Source: Phycisphaerae bacterium
GTDB lineage: Bacteria > Planctomycetota > Phycisphaerae > UBA1845 > UTPLA1
Length of the DNA: 11,476 nucleotides
NCBI GenBank assembly: GCA_016935885.1
Contig: JAFGQA010000007.1
Coordinates: 1 to 11,476, forward strand
Direction: 5' to 3'
A model generated the notes under the pieces. That model worked only from the letters and a program-made list of their open reading frames with translations. It was not told the origin of the DNA and did no database searches. Positions 5,706-11,476 of this stretch are shown in pieces. Position numbers and translations under genes: made by a program. Each line of letters begins with the position of its first letter. The first letter of the stretch is position 1.

Positions 5706-5759
5706 AGGATCGTCGAATAAGGTGAGGATCGTCGAATAAGGTGAGGATCTGCGAACAAG
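5706..5759. repeat. 19-bp tandem repeat before the secreted protein gene
   Basis: AGGATCGTCGAATAAGGTG occurs at 5706-5724 and 5725-5743, and a degenerate third unit starts at 5744. The array ends 21 bp before the ribosome binding site of the next gene and could affect its promoter or leader. Confidence 0.9.
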
Positions 5760-5792
5760 ATAGCGATGTCATGGTCATATAAGGGATTCGTG

Positions 5793-7874
5793 ATGCGATG
5801 CCTTGTCCTGTGTTTCTCGGTTTGGGTGTCCGTAGCGTTGTGGCCAGCGGGTGGGTGGATGCCCCACCTGATGGATGCAGTCACTGCTCAAGTGCAGTGG
5901 CACGCGCCTGAGAAGCAGTCGCAAGCGGCCCAGGAGCAGTGGCACGCGCGTCGGTTGGGCGGAGGGACCACGACCCGGCCGACGACGACGCGGCCTGCGG
6001 CGGACTTACCGGATATCTCCTATGCGGACCAGGTGTTGCTCGTGAAGACGGCCCGACGGGCGTTTCGGGCGAGGGTAACGGGCGGCCCGGAGTACGGCGC
6101 ACGCTACCGCGCGCCGGCGTTGCAGGGGCTGACGGGGATGATCCACCTGACGCTACGTTCCGGTGGAGCCGTGGTGGCCGAGGCAGAGTCCAGGGAGATG
6201 GATGTGGTGGATGCGGCGGTGGCGGTGGGGGTGCTTCTGGGTGAGGCGGCTTTGGAGAAGGGGGCGAGGCTCCATGACGGGGGCGATGATTTGGGTCTGG
6301 AATTCGAGCTGTTGGGGCCACGGGAGTACATATCGGCGGGGTACGACCCTTCGGGCACTTGGTCTGAGGAGTTGCTGCACTCGTTCGAGCCCGCCGTGGA
6401 GGGGATCGGCGTCGAGTTCCGCGGCAGGCGGGGGTGGATGCGGCCCAGCGAGGTCGTCTCGCTGAACTACACGCCGGACCTGGCGTTGCAGGCGGCGGAG
6501 TCTGGGATCGGCCTGAAGCACGTAGACAAGCTTCGGTTCTCGCGAGAGATCCGATACTTCCGATTTCGCGCGTACCACCTGTGGCAGCCGTCGGCGCAGG
6601 CGTTACCAGTCGTCCTGGTGCGTGGGGCGGCGTTGGTTCCGCAGGAGCGGGTGGGTCCGGCGGTGCTGGACGAGGCGATCGGGCGGTTGGGGGCGTACTT
6701 GCACTATCGGCAGAATCGCGACGGTTGGTTCTCGCACGAGTACCTGCCAGCCTCGGATCGGTACACGGAGGGGAACGCGGCCGTGGTGCAAATGCGGGCG
6801 CTGGTGGGATTGGCCGCCTACGCGGCGTGGTCGGGCAAGACCGAGATCGTCGCGGATGCCCTGAAGGGGATAGAGAAGTCGGCGGGGTATCTGCGCCCTT
6901 TCTGTGCGGCTAAGGCCACTGAGGAGGGTAAGCCGGAGGCGGCCGAGAAGGGCTTGGTCCTGTGGTTTCCAGGGCACGAGGACCGGCTGGAGATCTCCGC
7001 GTTCTTGTTGATGGCGATGACGGCGGTGGCTGGAGAGCAATCGGCAGTCAGCGATCAGCCGTCGGTGGCGAGCAGCCAGCCCTTCTCGAGGTTGAGCGAT
7101 CAGCGGATGGGACTGATCGAGGGCCTCCTGGCATCGCAGGATGCGAGCGGTCGGTTGGAGATGGATTCTCGGGGACGATCGGAGGGTGGACCGGAGGACG
7201 CGGCCGCGGCGGGATGGGCGTTGGTGGCGTTGGCGGGCTTGGATTGGCCTACGTCCAGCGCTGGAAGGGATGGGGCGTATGGTGGATCGCCCACCAACGA
7301 CCAGATTGAGCTGGTGTTGCAGCGGGCGCTGAGCTACTACCGCGGTCGGGATGACGTGTGGTCGAATCCTGTGGCAGCGGCGGCATTGGCCCGTGCATTC
7401 GCGCGGGCTTATGCACAGACGAACGATGCGCGTGCCAGCGCCTTCGTGTTTGATGTGCTGGATCGATTCGCGCGACTGCAAGTGAACGCGGCGGTCTGCC
7501 CCTGGCCTGAGTTGTACGGGGCGATCAACGTTCGGGAACGGGGAGCTGTTGGTGTGGACACGGCGATCTACCTGACAGCGTTGGCGGATGGCGTTGCGCT
7601 GGCCGAGCGTGTGGGGGACAGGCCGCGCGTCAGGCGATATCGAGGCGCAGTGTCGGCGGCGGTTCGCTTCGTGCTGCAACTGGAGGTTTGCGAGGAGGGT
7701 TGTTACTACATTTGTAGTCCCCGCGACGCGCTGGGGGGGGTTCGAGCGGCTCCGTGGGACAGCAGGATCCGGGTAGACCACTGCGCGGAGGCATTGATGA
7801 GTCTGATGCGAGCGAGAGAGGTCCTGTACGGCAAAGCAAAGGGTGACGGGACACGAGGAGCCGTTGGTTCCTAG
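5793..7874 (+). CDS. Secreted protein: AMMECR1-like domain plus alpha-alpha toroid (putative)
   Basis: A 693-aa exported protein of unknown function. The ATG at 5793 has an ideal ribosome binding site (AAGGGA at 5781-5786) and starts a signal peptide (MRCLVLCFSVWVSVALW). A Thr/Arg/Pro linker with two TTTRP units follows at 59-68. Residues about 78-275 resemble the AMMECR1 fold in motif order: a strand with GMIHLTL, an alanine-rich helix, LEFELLGPREYI, EGIGVEFRGRRGWMRPSEV, an AAESGIGL helix, and a closing strand with FRFRAYHLW. The family's LRGCIG hallmark is missing (AVVAEAESRE in its place). From about 285 to the end the sequence is helical, with a motif QNRDGWFSHEYLP and hairpin-like helices, as in six-hairpin/terpenoid-cyclase-like toroids. 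A heptamer repeat interrupts it near 415-429. A twin element carrying CAGTGGCACGCGC is found near residues 35-52. Both assignments are by eye; the CDS itself is secure. Lies 181 bp after the lipid kinase gene, with hairpins after its stop. Confidence 0.55.
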   Translation: MRCLVLCFSVWVSVALWPAGGWMPHLMDAVTAQVQWHAPEKQSQAAQEQWHARRLGGGTTTRPTTTRPAADLPDISYADQVLLVKTARRAFRARVTGGPEYGARYRAPALQGLTGMIHLTLRSGGAVVAEAESREMDVVDAAVAVGVLLGEAALEKGARLHDGGDDLGLEFELLGPREYISAGYDPSGTWSEELLHSFEPAVEGIGVEFRGRRGWMRPSEVVSLNYTPDLALQAAESGIGLKHVDKLRFSREIRYFRFRAYHLWQPSAQALPVVLVRGAALVPQERVGPAVLDEAIGRLGAYLHYRQNRDGWFSHEYLPASDRYTEGNAAVVQMRALVGLAAYAAWSGKTEIVADALKGIEKSAGYLRPFCAAKATEEGKPEAAEKGLVLWFPGHEDRLEISAFLLMAMTAVAGEQSAVSDQPSVASSQPFSRLSDQRMGLIEGLLASQDASGRLEMDSRGRSEGGPEDAAAAGWALVALAGLDWPTSSAGRDGAYGGSPTNDQIELVLQRALSYYRGRDDVWSNPVAAAALARAFARAYAQTNDARASAFVFDVLDRFARLQVNAAVCPWPELYGAINVRERGAVGVDTAIYLTALADGVALAERVGDRPRVRRYRGAVSAAVRFVLQLEVCEEGCYYICSPRDALGGVRAAPWDSRIRVDHCAEALMSLMRAREVLYGKAKGDGTRGAVGS
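7037..7078. repeat. GCRRTCR-type heptamer repeat inside the toroid gene
   Basis: Six 7-bp units run in phase: GCAATCG, GCAGTCA, GCGATCA, GCCGTCG, GTGGCGA and GCAGCCA. Their 42 bp equal 14 codons and give a Ser/Gln/Ala-rich stretch (QSAVSDQPSVASSQP). GCGATCA recurs at 7096. The insert lies between two helical blocks, probably in a loop. Confidence 0.8.
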
Positions 7875-7903
7875 AGCAGTTCACGCTTGCCTGCGACTGT
7901 GGG

Positions 7904-7945
7904 ACGGGCGCCAAAGCCCGTGAATCCACCGCCGAGACGGCGGTG
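7904..7945 (+). terminator. Two consecutive hairpins after the toroid gene
   Basis: ACGGGC/GCCCGT (7904-7909 and 7916-7921) is followed by CACCGCCG, an AGA loop and CGGCGGTG (7927-7945). They begin 29 bp after the stop. No T-run follows directly, though TTTT occurs at about 7960. The two may terminate transcription or be dispersed palindromes; the second is symmetric enough to act on either strand. Confidence 0.4.
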
Positions 7946-7958
7946 CCACAGTGCCACA
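7943..7958. repeat. GTGCCACA tandem pair
   Basis: GTGCCACA occurs twice in a row, starting inside the right arm of the second hairpin. Confidence 0.7.
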
Positions 7959-8193
7959 GTTTTGCCACGGGCTGCCAGCCGCTGGTCATGACAGTTCTCG
8001 GTCAGTTCTCACGTCTCGGCGCTTCGCCGCCGTGGAACACGGTTTGATCTGCCGGGCTGGATGCCTGGGCGTGTTCCGAGCTGGCCGGCGCGTTCTTTGC
8101 GCCCAGAAGCGCAGGTGACGCAGAAATCTTCAGCTTTGAAGAGAGTATTCTTGCCCGGTGCGCCTGGGGCTGGCGTGTCAGGGTTGGCAACAG

Positions 8194-8230
8194 TCTTGCA
8201 CGCCGCTGGACGGCGTCTGCTTGGGCAAGA
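8194..8230 (+). other. Compound stem upstream of the TPR gene
   Basis: An inner stem ACGCCG/CGGCGT (8200-8205 and 8211-8216, loop CTGGA) is enclosed by an outer pair TCTTGC/GCAAGA (8194-8199 and 8225-8230). It lies about 80 bp before the start codon and could be a leader structure. No known RNA family was recognised. Confidence 0.3.
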
Positions 8231-8312
8231 TGCGTTGTTTGGGGAGCGCATGTCTCGCCGATAACACTTCCGAAGAGTGCCGCGAGAAGCAGGACGCTGT
8301 CAAAGGCTCAGG

Positions 8313-10838
8313 ATGAGCAAAGCCCGACAAGAAGCTGCAGTAGAGGCTTCACAAGACGCACCGCAAGAAGACCCGCCTCGCGCCACGCTGGCCGGTCGTT
8401 GGCAGATCCCGCTGCTTGGCGTGGGCGTGCTCCTGTTCGGCGGCGGGCTGATCCGGATCGCGGCGGCCCATGTCGAGGTTAGCTTCGAGCAGCAGTTGGA
8501 GCGTGTGGCCAAGCTCCATGGCAGCGGTGCGTTGCGGCGCGCGAATGCCTATCTCCTGGACCTTCTGAGTGATGCGGAGCGACCGTCCGAGCAGCGTGGC
8601 GAGCTACACCGTCTCCTAGCGGCGACGGCCCATCAGGCCGAGACGTCTCTCTCGGCCCACAACAAGCAAAACATCAGGGCGATCATCACGAACTTCCGGT
8701 CAGCCGTTCGCTGCGGTGTGAAGCCTGGCGCGGCGGACTGGCTTTCCGTCGGGGACGCGTATCGGTGGTCGGGCAGCGACGCGGAGGCGGCGGACGCCTA
8801 CCGCCAAGCCTTACGCCTCTCACCACGTCGACCTGACAGGATCCTGCGGCGGCTCCTGGAAGCACAGATCGACTCCGGTCGGCCGTTTGACGAACAGGCG
8901 GTGGCGGACCTTGACGCGATGCTGGGGTGTACGGCATCGCCACCTCCGCAGATGGAGCCCGGGCGAGACGCCCAGGCCGCAGTTAGCGCGGAGCCCGGGC
9001 GAGACGTGGAGGCCACAGTTGCCGCGGGCCACGGACAGGACGCTACGTCGCCGGACAATTACCTGTGGGCGTTGGATCACAAGGTGGAGTGGTTGTTGGC
9101 GCACGGTGAGACGGCGGCGGCTTTGGCCCTGGTGGATGTGGGCAAGGAGCGGCTGAGCGGGACGGCGGAGAGGCTTGCCGTGTCGTACACCGAGGCCCTG
9201 TGCCTGTGCGATGGGGGGACGCGCTATTCCGACGAGGCGGAGACGCTGCTTCGATCCCTGTTGAGCGGATGGACGGTCCGCGACGGGTTGTGGGGCCGGG
9301 CGAGTTGGCTTCTGGGAAGGCTCCAGCAGGTGGACGGTCGTCCGCAGGTGGCACTGTCATTCTATGACGAAGTTCTGTGGTCGTTCGAGGCGGGAGATCT
9401 GCACGATGGATGCGTCCTGGGGCGGGCCGAGTGCCTGGCGGCATTGGATCGCTACGAGCGGGCGCTGGATGTGTTTGCCGGGCTGAAAGACCGGCTTCTC
9501 GAGGAGCGGCGGCATCGCTACTTGGACCGCAATGCGGTGCGGATGACGGTGACGGCGACCGGGGAGTCCTTACTTGGCGCCGGGTCGCTGGAACTTGGCA
9601 TCCAGTACATGCAATTGGCATTGGCATTGGCGGACGGCTCCGACGGTCTGTCGCGGGCGACCTACATGTCCCGAATCGCTGCCGGCCTGACGGAGATGGG
9701 CATGGCGGCAATGGCCGGGGTGGCGGGCACCAAGGAGGATCACGACCGAGCAAGGAAGACCCTGAGGCGGGCGGCGGAGTGTTATGTGTCGTTGTCACAA
9801 CTGCCCACGTTGGACGAGGAAGATGTGGCGAAAGCCGTCGAGTCGGCGGTCGACGACTTCGATGCCGCTGGCATGACTGACGGGGTGATCGATGCGTTGT
9901 CGCGATTCGTCGAGGAGCACCCGACAAGTAATCGGCGCGGCTGGGCGTTGCACCGACTGGGTCAAGCCTATCAGGCGATGCGGCTGTATCCGGATGCTGT
10001 CGCCGCGTACAAGGAGGCAATCGAAGGATACCCGCGGCAACTTTGTGCGCAGGAGTCGATGGTGCCGCTGGCCGAGTGCCTTCTCGCCATGGGTGGGGAG
10101 GAGGCTCTGCGCGGAGCCGATTTATTGGTGGACATCGTCGACGACCGAGGTTCCGAGGCGCTGTTCGATCCGCAGGCGAAGGAGTACCGAGACGCGCTGT
10201 TTCGGCTGATAGACTGCTACTGCCGGGCGACCGAACAGGAGGTCCCGCAGCATTTCGAGAAGGCCATCGTCCGATTGGAGGATGCCGTTGCCCTTTATCC
10301 GGCCGACCCGGAGATCACACGGCTGACGTTTTTGTTGGCCGACGCTTACCGACAGAGCGCGCAGGGACTGGCGGACCAGGACGGCAGTGCGTTGGACGAG
10401 CGAGGTCGGGCGGAGATGAAGGAGGCCGTCGACCAGCGGTTGCATCGCGCGGTAGAGAGGTTCGAGCAGGTGATCGCGGCGTTGGCGCCGCATGATGGCA
10501 GTGGTCTGACGGATCTCGAGCAGGCCTATCTTCGTGTGAGCTACCTGTATCGCGGGGATTGTCTGTTCGACCTCGGGCATTTCGAGGAGGCCATCGAGGC
10601 GTACAACGAGGCCGTGTGGCGTTACGAGGATCTGCCGGCGGCGGTCTCGGCGTCGATGCAGATCGTTCACTGCCATCAGCGTTTGGGGCAGTGGGACGAG
10701 GCCGCCGCGGCGCTGGAGCGTTTGAGTTGGCTGTTGAAGAAGATGCCGGCGTCCGCGTTTGAGGCTGAGCGGGGCATGTCCACCAAGGAGTATTGGGAGA
10801 ACATGGTCGCTCGCCTTCAACAGACCGGCGTCGACTAG
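8313..10838 (+). CDS. Membrane-anchored tetratricopeptide-repeat protein
   Basis: An 841-aa protein with a charged cytoplasmic N-terminus (1-30), one membrane helix at about 31-51 (PLLGVGVLLFGGG) and a long, acidic helical remainder that should lie in the periplasm. TPR-type helix pairs are clear at about 143-176 (GDAYRWSGSDAEAADAYRQA), 543-576 (LGQAYQAMRLYPDAVAAYKE) and 736-815 (GDCLFDLGHFEEAIEAYNEA, then HCHQRLGQWDEAAAALERL), with weaker ones between. Such solenoids usually act as protein-binding scaffolds; no enzyme domain is visible and the partner is unknown. The ATG at 8313 is chosen because AAAGG lies 6-10 nt upstream; a GTG at 8277 would add 12 residues with a poorer site. A 36-bp tandem repeat lies in a linker at residues 215-238. 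The FlgN-like gene starts 73 bp downstream, which allows but does not prove a flagellar link. Confidence 0.88.
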   Translation: MSKARQEAAVEASQDAPQEDPPRATLAGRWQIPLLGVGVLLFGGGLIRIAAAHVEVSFEQQLERVAKLHGSGALRRANAYLLDLLSDAERPSEQRGELHRLLAATAHQAETSLSAHNKQNIRAIITNFRSAVRCGVKPGAADWLSVGDAYRWSGSDAEAADAYRQALRLSPRRPDRILRRLLEAQIDSGRPFDEQAVADLDAMLGCTASPPPQMEPGRDAQAAVSAEPGRDVEATVAAGHGQDATSPDNYLWALDHKVEWLLAHGETAAALALVDVGKERLSGTAERLAVSYTEALCLCDGGTRYSDEAETLLRSLLSGWTVRDGLWGRASWLLGRLQQVDGRPQVALSFYDEVLWSFEAGDLHDGCVLGRAECLAALDRYERALDVFAGLKDRLLEERRHRYLDRNAVRMTVTATGESLLGAGSLELGIQYMQLALALADGSDGLSRATYMSRIAAGLTEMGMAAMAGVAGTKEDHDRARKTLRRAAECYVSLSQLPTLDEEDVAKAVESAVDDFDAAGMTDGVIDALSRFVEEHPTSNRRGWALHRLGQAYQAMRLYPDAVAAYKEAIEGYPRQLCAQESMVPLAECLLAMGGEEALRGADLLVDIVDDRGSEALFDPQAKEYRDALFRLIDCYCRATEQEVPQHFEKAIVRLEDAVALYPADPEITRLTFLLADAYRQSAQGLADQDGSALDERGRAEMKEAVDQRLHRAVERFEQVIAALAPHDGSGLTDLEQAYLRVSYLYRGDCLFDLGHFEEAIEAYNEAVWRYEDLPAAVSASMQIVHCHQRLGQWDEAAAALERLSWLLKKMPASAFEAERGMSTKEYWENMVARLQQTGVD
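8955..9026. repeat. 36-bp in-frame tandem repeat in the TPR gene
   Basis: Two 36-bp units (8955-8990 and 8991-9026) encode EPGRDAQAAVSA and EPGRDVEATVAA. A decayed third unit follows (GHGQDATS). They share GAGCCCGGGCGAGACG. The 12-residue units sit between TPR blocks, in a likely flexible linker. Confidence 0.9.
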
Positions 10839-10847
10839 GCATGAGTT

Positions 10848-10891
10848 GTGATTGGTGATTTCCGATTCCGAATCGTCAAGACGTCAATCAC
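10848..10891 (+). other. Inverted repeat in the TPR/FlgN-like gap
   Basis: GTGATTG (10848-10854) pairs with CAATCAC (10885-10891), enclosing the palindrome CGATTC-C-GAATCG. It lies 9 bp after the TPR stop and 20 bp before the next start. It may be a weak attenuating or stabilising structure. Confidence 0.3.
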
Positions 10892-10911
10892 TATTGGGTT
10901 CGAGGGCTGAA

Positions 10912-11382
10912 GTGAGAAGACAGCAAACAGAAGACAACCTCGATGCGACCCGGCTGGTGGAGTTGCTGAAGCACCAGGACGCGTTGTACCGTCGGTTGCG
11001 GGTTTTGGCGGACCGGCAGAAGTCCCTGGTGGCTGAGGACGACGCGCGGCCGCTGTTGTCGCTGTTGGCGGAACGTCAGAAACTGGTGGACGGGCTGGTT
11101 GGTCTGAATGCCAAACTGGCGCCGTATCGAAAGGAGTGGACCGGCGTCTACGGCTCGCTCGACGAACCGACGCGCGGACAGGTGGCCGAACTGCTCGAGA
11201 GGGCGAACTCGGCACTGGGTGCCGTGCTGCGTGGAGACCAGCGGGATACGGCCGCGCTTTCGGCAAAACGTCAGGACATGGTTGGGCGCGTCGCGGCGAT
11301 GGATTCAGGGAGCCGGGCGAAGGCGGCGTACTGCTCGGCGGGGTCGGATACGCGCAAGAGCATGACGGATGCAGAGGCGTAG
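10912..11382 (+). CDS. FlgN-like flagellar export chaperone (putative)
   Basis: A 156-aa, almost wholly helical protein. FlgN-family chaperones bind the hook-filament junction proteins FlgK and FlgL in the cytoplasm before export. The family fit rests on length (about 140-160 aa) and on the pattern of an N-terminal helix LVELLKHQDALYRRLRVLA followed by KSLVAEDDARPLLSLLAERQ and then QKLVDGLVGLN. This 'short helix, then a self-avoiding acidic loop, then ERQ-like helix' is typical of FlgN. The C-terminal half carries a second long helix (about 85-128) and a polar tail. GTG at 10912 is chosen because GAGGG lies 5 nt upstream; an in-frame TTG at 10852 would add 20 residues made of repeat-like sequence. 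No flagellar gene is adjacent in the window, so another coiled-coil function is possible. The stop is 2 bp before a heptamer array. Confidence 0.5.
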   Translation: MRRQQTEDNLDATRLVELLKHQDALYRRLRVLADRQKSLVAEDDARPLLSLLAERQKLVDGLVGLNAKLAPYRKEWTGVYGSLDEPTRGQVAELLERANSALGAVLRGDQRDTAALSAKRQDMVGRVAAMDSGSRAKAAYCSAGSDTRKSMTDAEA

Positions 11383-11384
11383 AG

Positions 11385-11476
11385 GAATAGCGAATAGCGA
11401 ATGGCGAATAGCGAATGGCGAATAGCGAATGGCGAATAGCGAATGGCGAATAGCGAATGGCGAATAGCGAATGGCG
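11385..11476. repeat. GAATRGC heptamer array running off the window
   Basis: Thirteen perfect-period 7-bp units start 2 bp after the FlgN-like stop. The first two are GAATAGC; from the second on, GAATAGC and GAATGGC alternate strictly, giving a 14-bp higher-order unit repeated six times. The array continues past the right edge, so its full length is unknown. There are no spacers, which excludes a CRISPR. Confidence 0.97.

Larger units (their letters stand above)
7875..8312. other. Intergenic region with hairpins, no supported gene
   Basis: No gene is supported in these 438 bp. A 67-codon frame (8061-8264) and overlapping minus-strand frames have no recognisable family or convincing ribosome binding site. 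The region holds two short stable hairpins, an 8-bp tandem repeat and a compound stem near the TPR gene. No known riboswitch motif was recognised. Confidence 0.55.

Noticed and set aside
6603..7781. 392-codon open frame on the minus strand, opposite the toroid gene
   Set aside because: Arginine/proline/histidine-rich antisense shadow with no domain; the plus-strand frame has a signal peptide and an ideal ribosome binding site.
9043..10020. 325-codon open frame on the minus strand, opposite the TPR gene
   Set aside because: Proline/arginine-rich shadow of clear TPR coding sequence.
11385..11476. CRISPR array
   Set aside because: Units are 7 bp and contiguous with no spacers, and no cas gene is present.

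Overview
The window reads as GC-rich bacterial chromosome from a didermic, probably flagellated member of the Planctomycetota (Phycisphaerae-like). That is an inference. It rests on an LPS-export ATPase, a FlgN-like chaperone, a very long signal peptidase I with a zinc-ribbon insert and a beta-rich insert, a lipoprotein-sized secreted toroid protein, a large membrane-anchored TPR protein, and many short palindromes and heptamer repeats that invade both intergenic and coding DNA. No rRNA, tRNA, CRISPR array or transposase was found.

Layout. 1-694 holds no confident gene: one weak small ORF with a good ribosome binding site (272-433), a strong hairpin, and a start-less open frame on the minus strand. 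The minus strand then carries lptB (695-1495), a 578-bp gap, and lepB (2074-4038, possibly from 4125). A 667-bp divergent gap (4039-4705) separates lepB from a plus-strand series: a diacylglycerol-kinase-family lipid kinase (4706-5611), a secreted AMMECR1-like/alpha-alpha-toroid protein (5793-7874), a membrane-anchored TPR protein (8313-10838) and a FlgN-like protein (10912-11382). The window ends inside a GAATRGC heptamer array.

How the genes relate. lptB, lepB and the lipid kinase all serve the cell envelope (LPS transport, removal of signal peptides, lipid phosphorylation), but the spacing gives no evidence of one operon. The TPR and FlgN-like genes are 73 bp apart and could be co-transcribed; flagellar genes may lie beyond the right edge.

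Most notable signals. (1) A diverged repeat family of about 140-165 bp occurs twice (1935-2073 and 4466-4630), and the first copy lies exactly between two identical 19-bp sequences that encode the last five codons and stop of lepB. (2) Short tandem repeats, several with a 7-bp period, are inserted in frame in lepB, the toroid gene and the TPR gene, and occur between genes. (3) The secreted protein joins what looks like an AMMECR1 fold lacking its hallmark motif to an alpha-alpha toroid.
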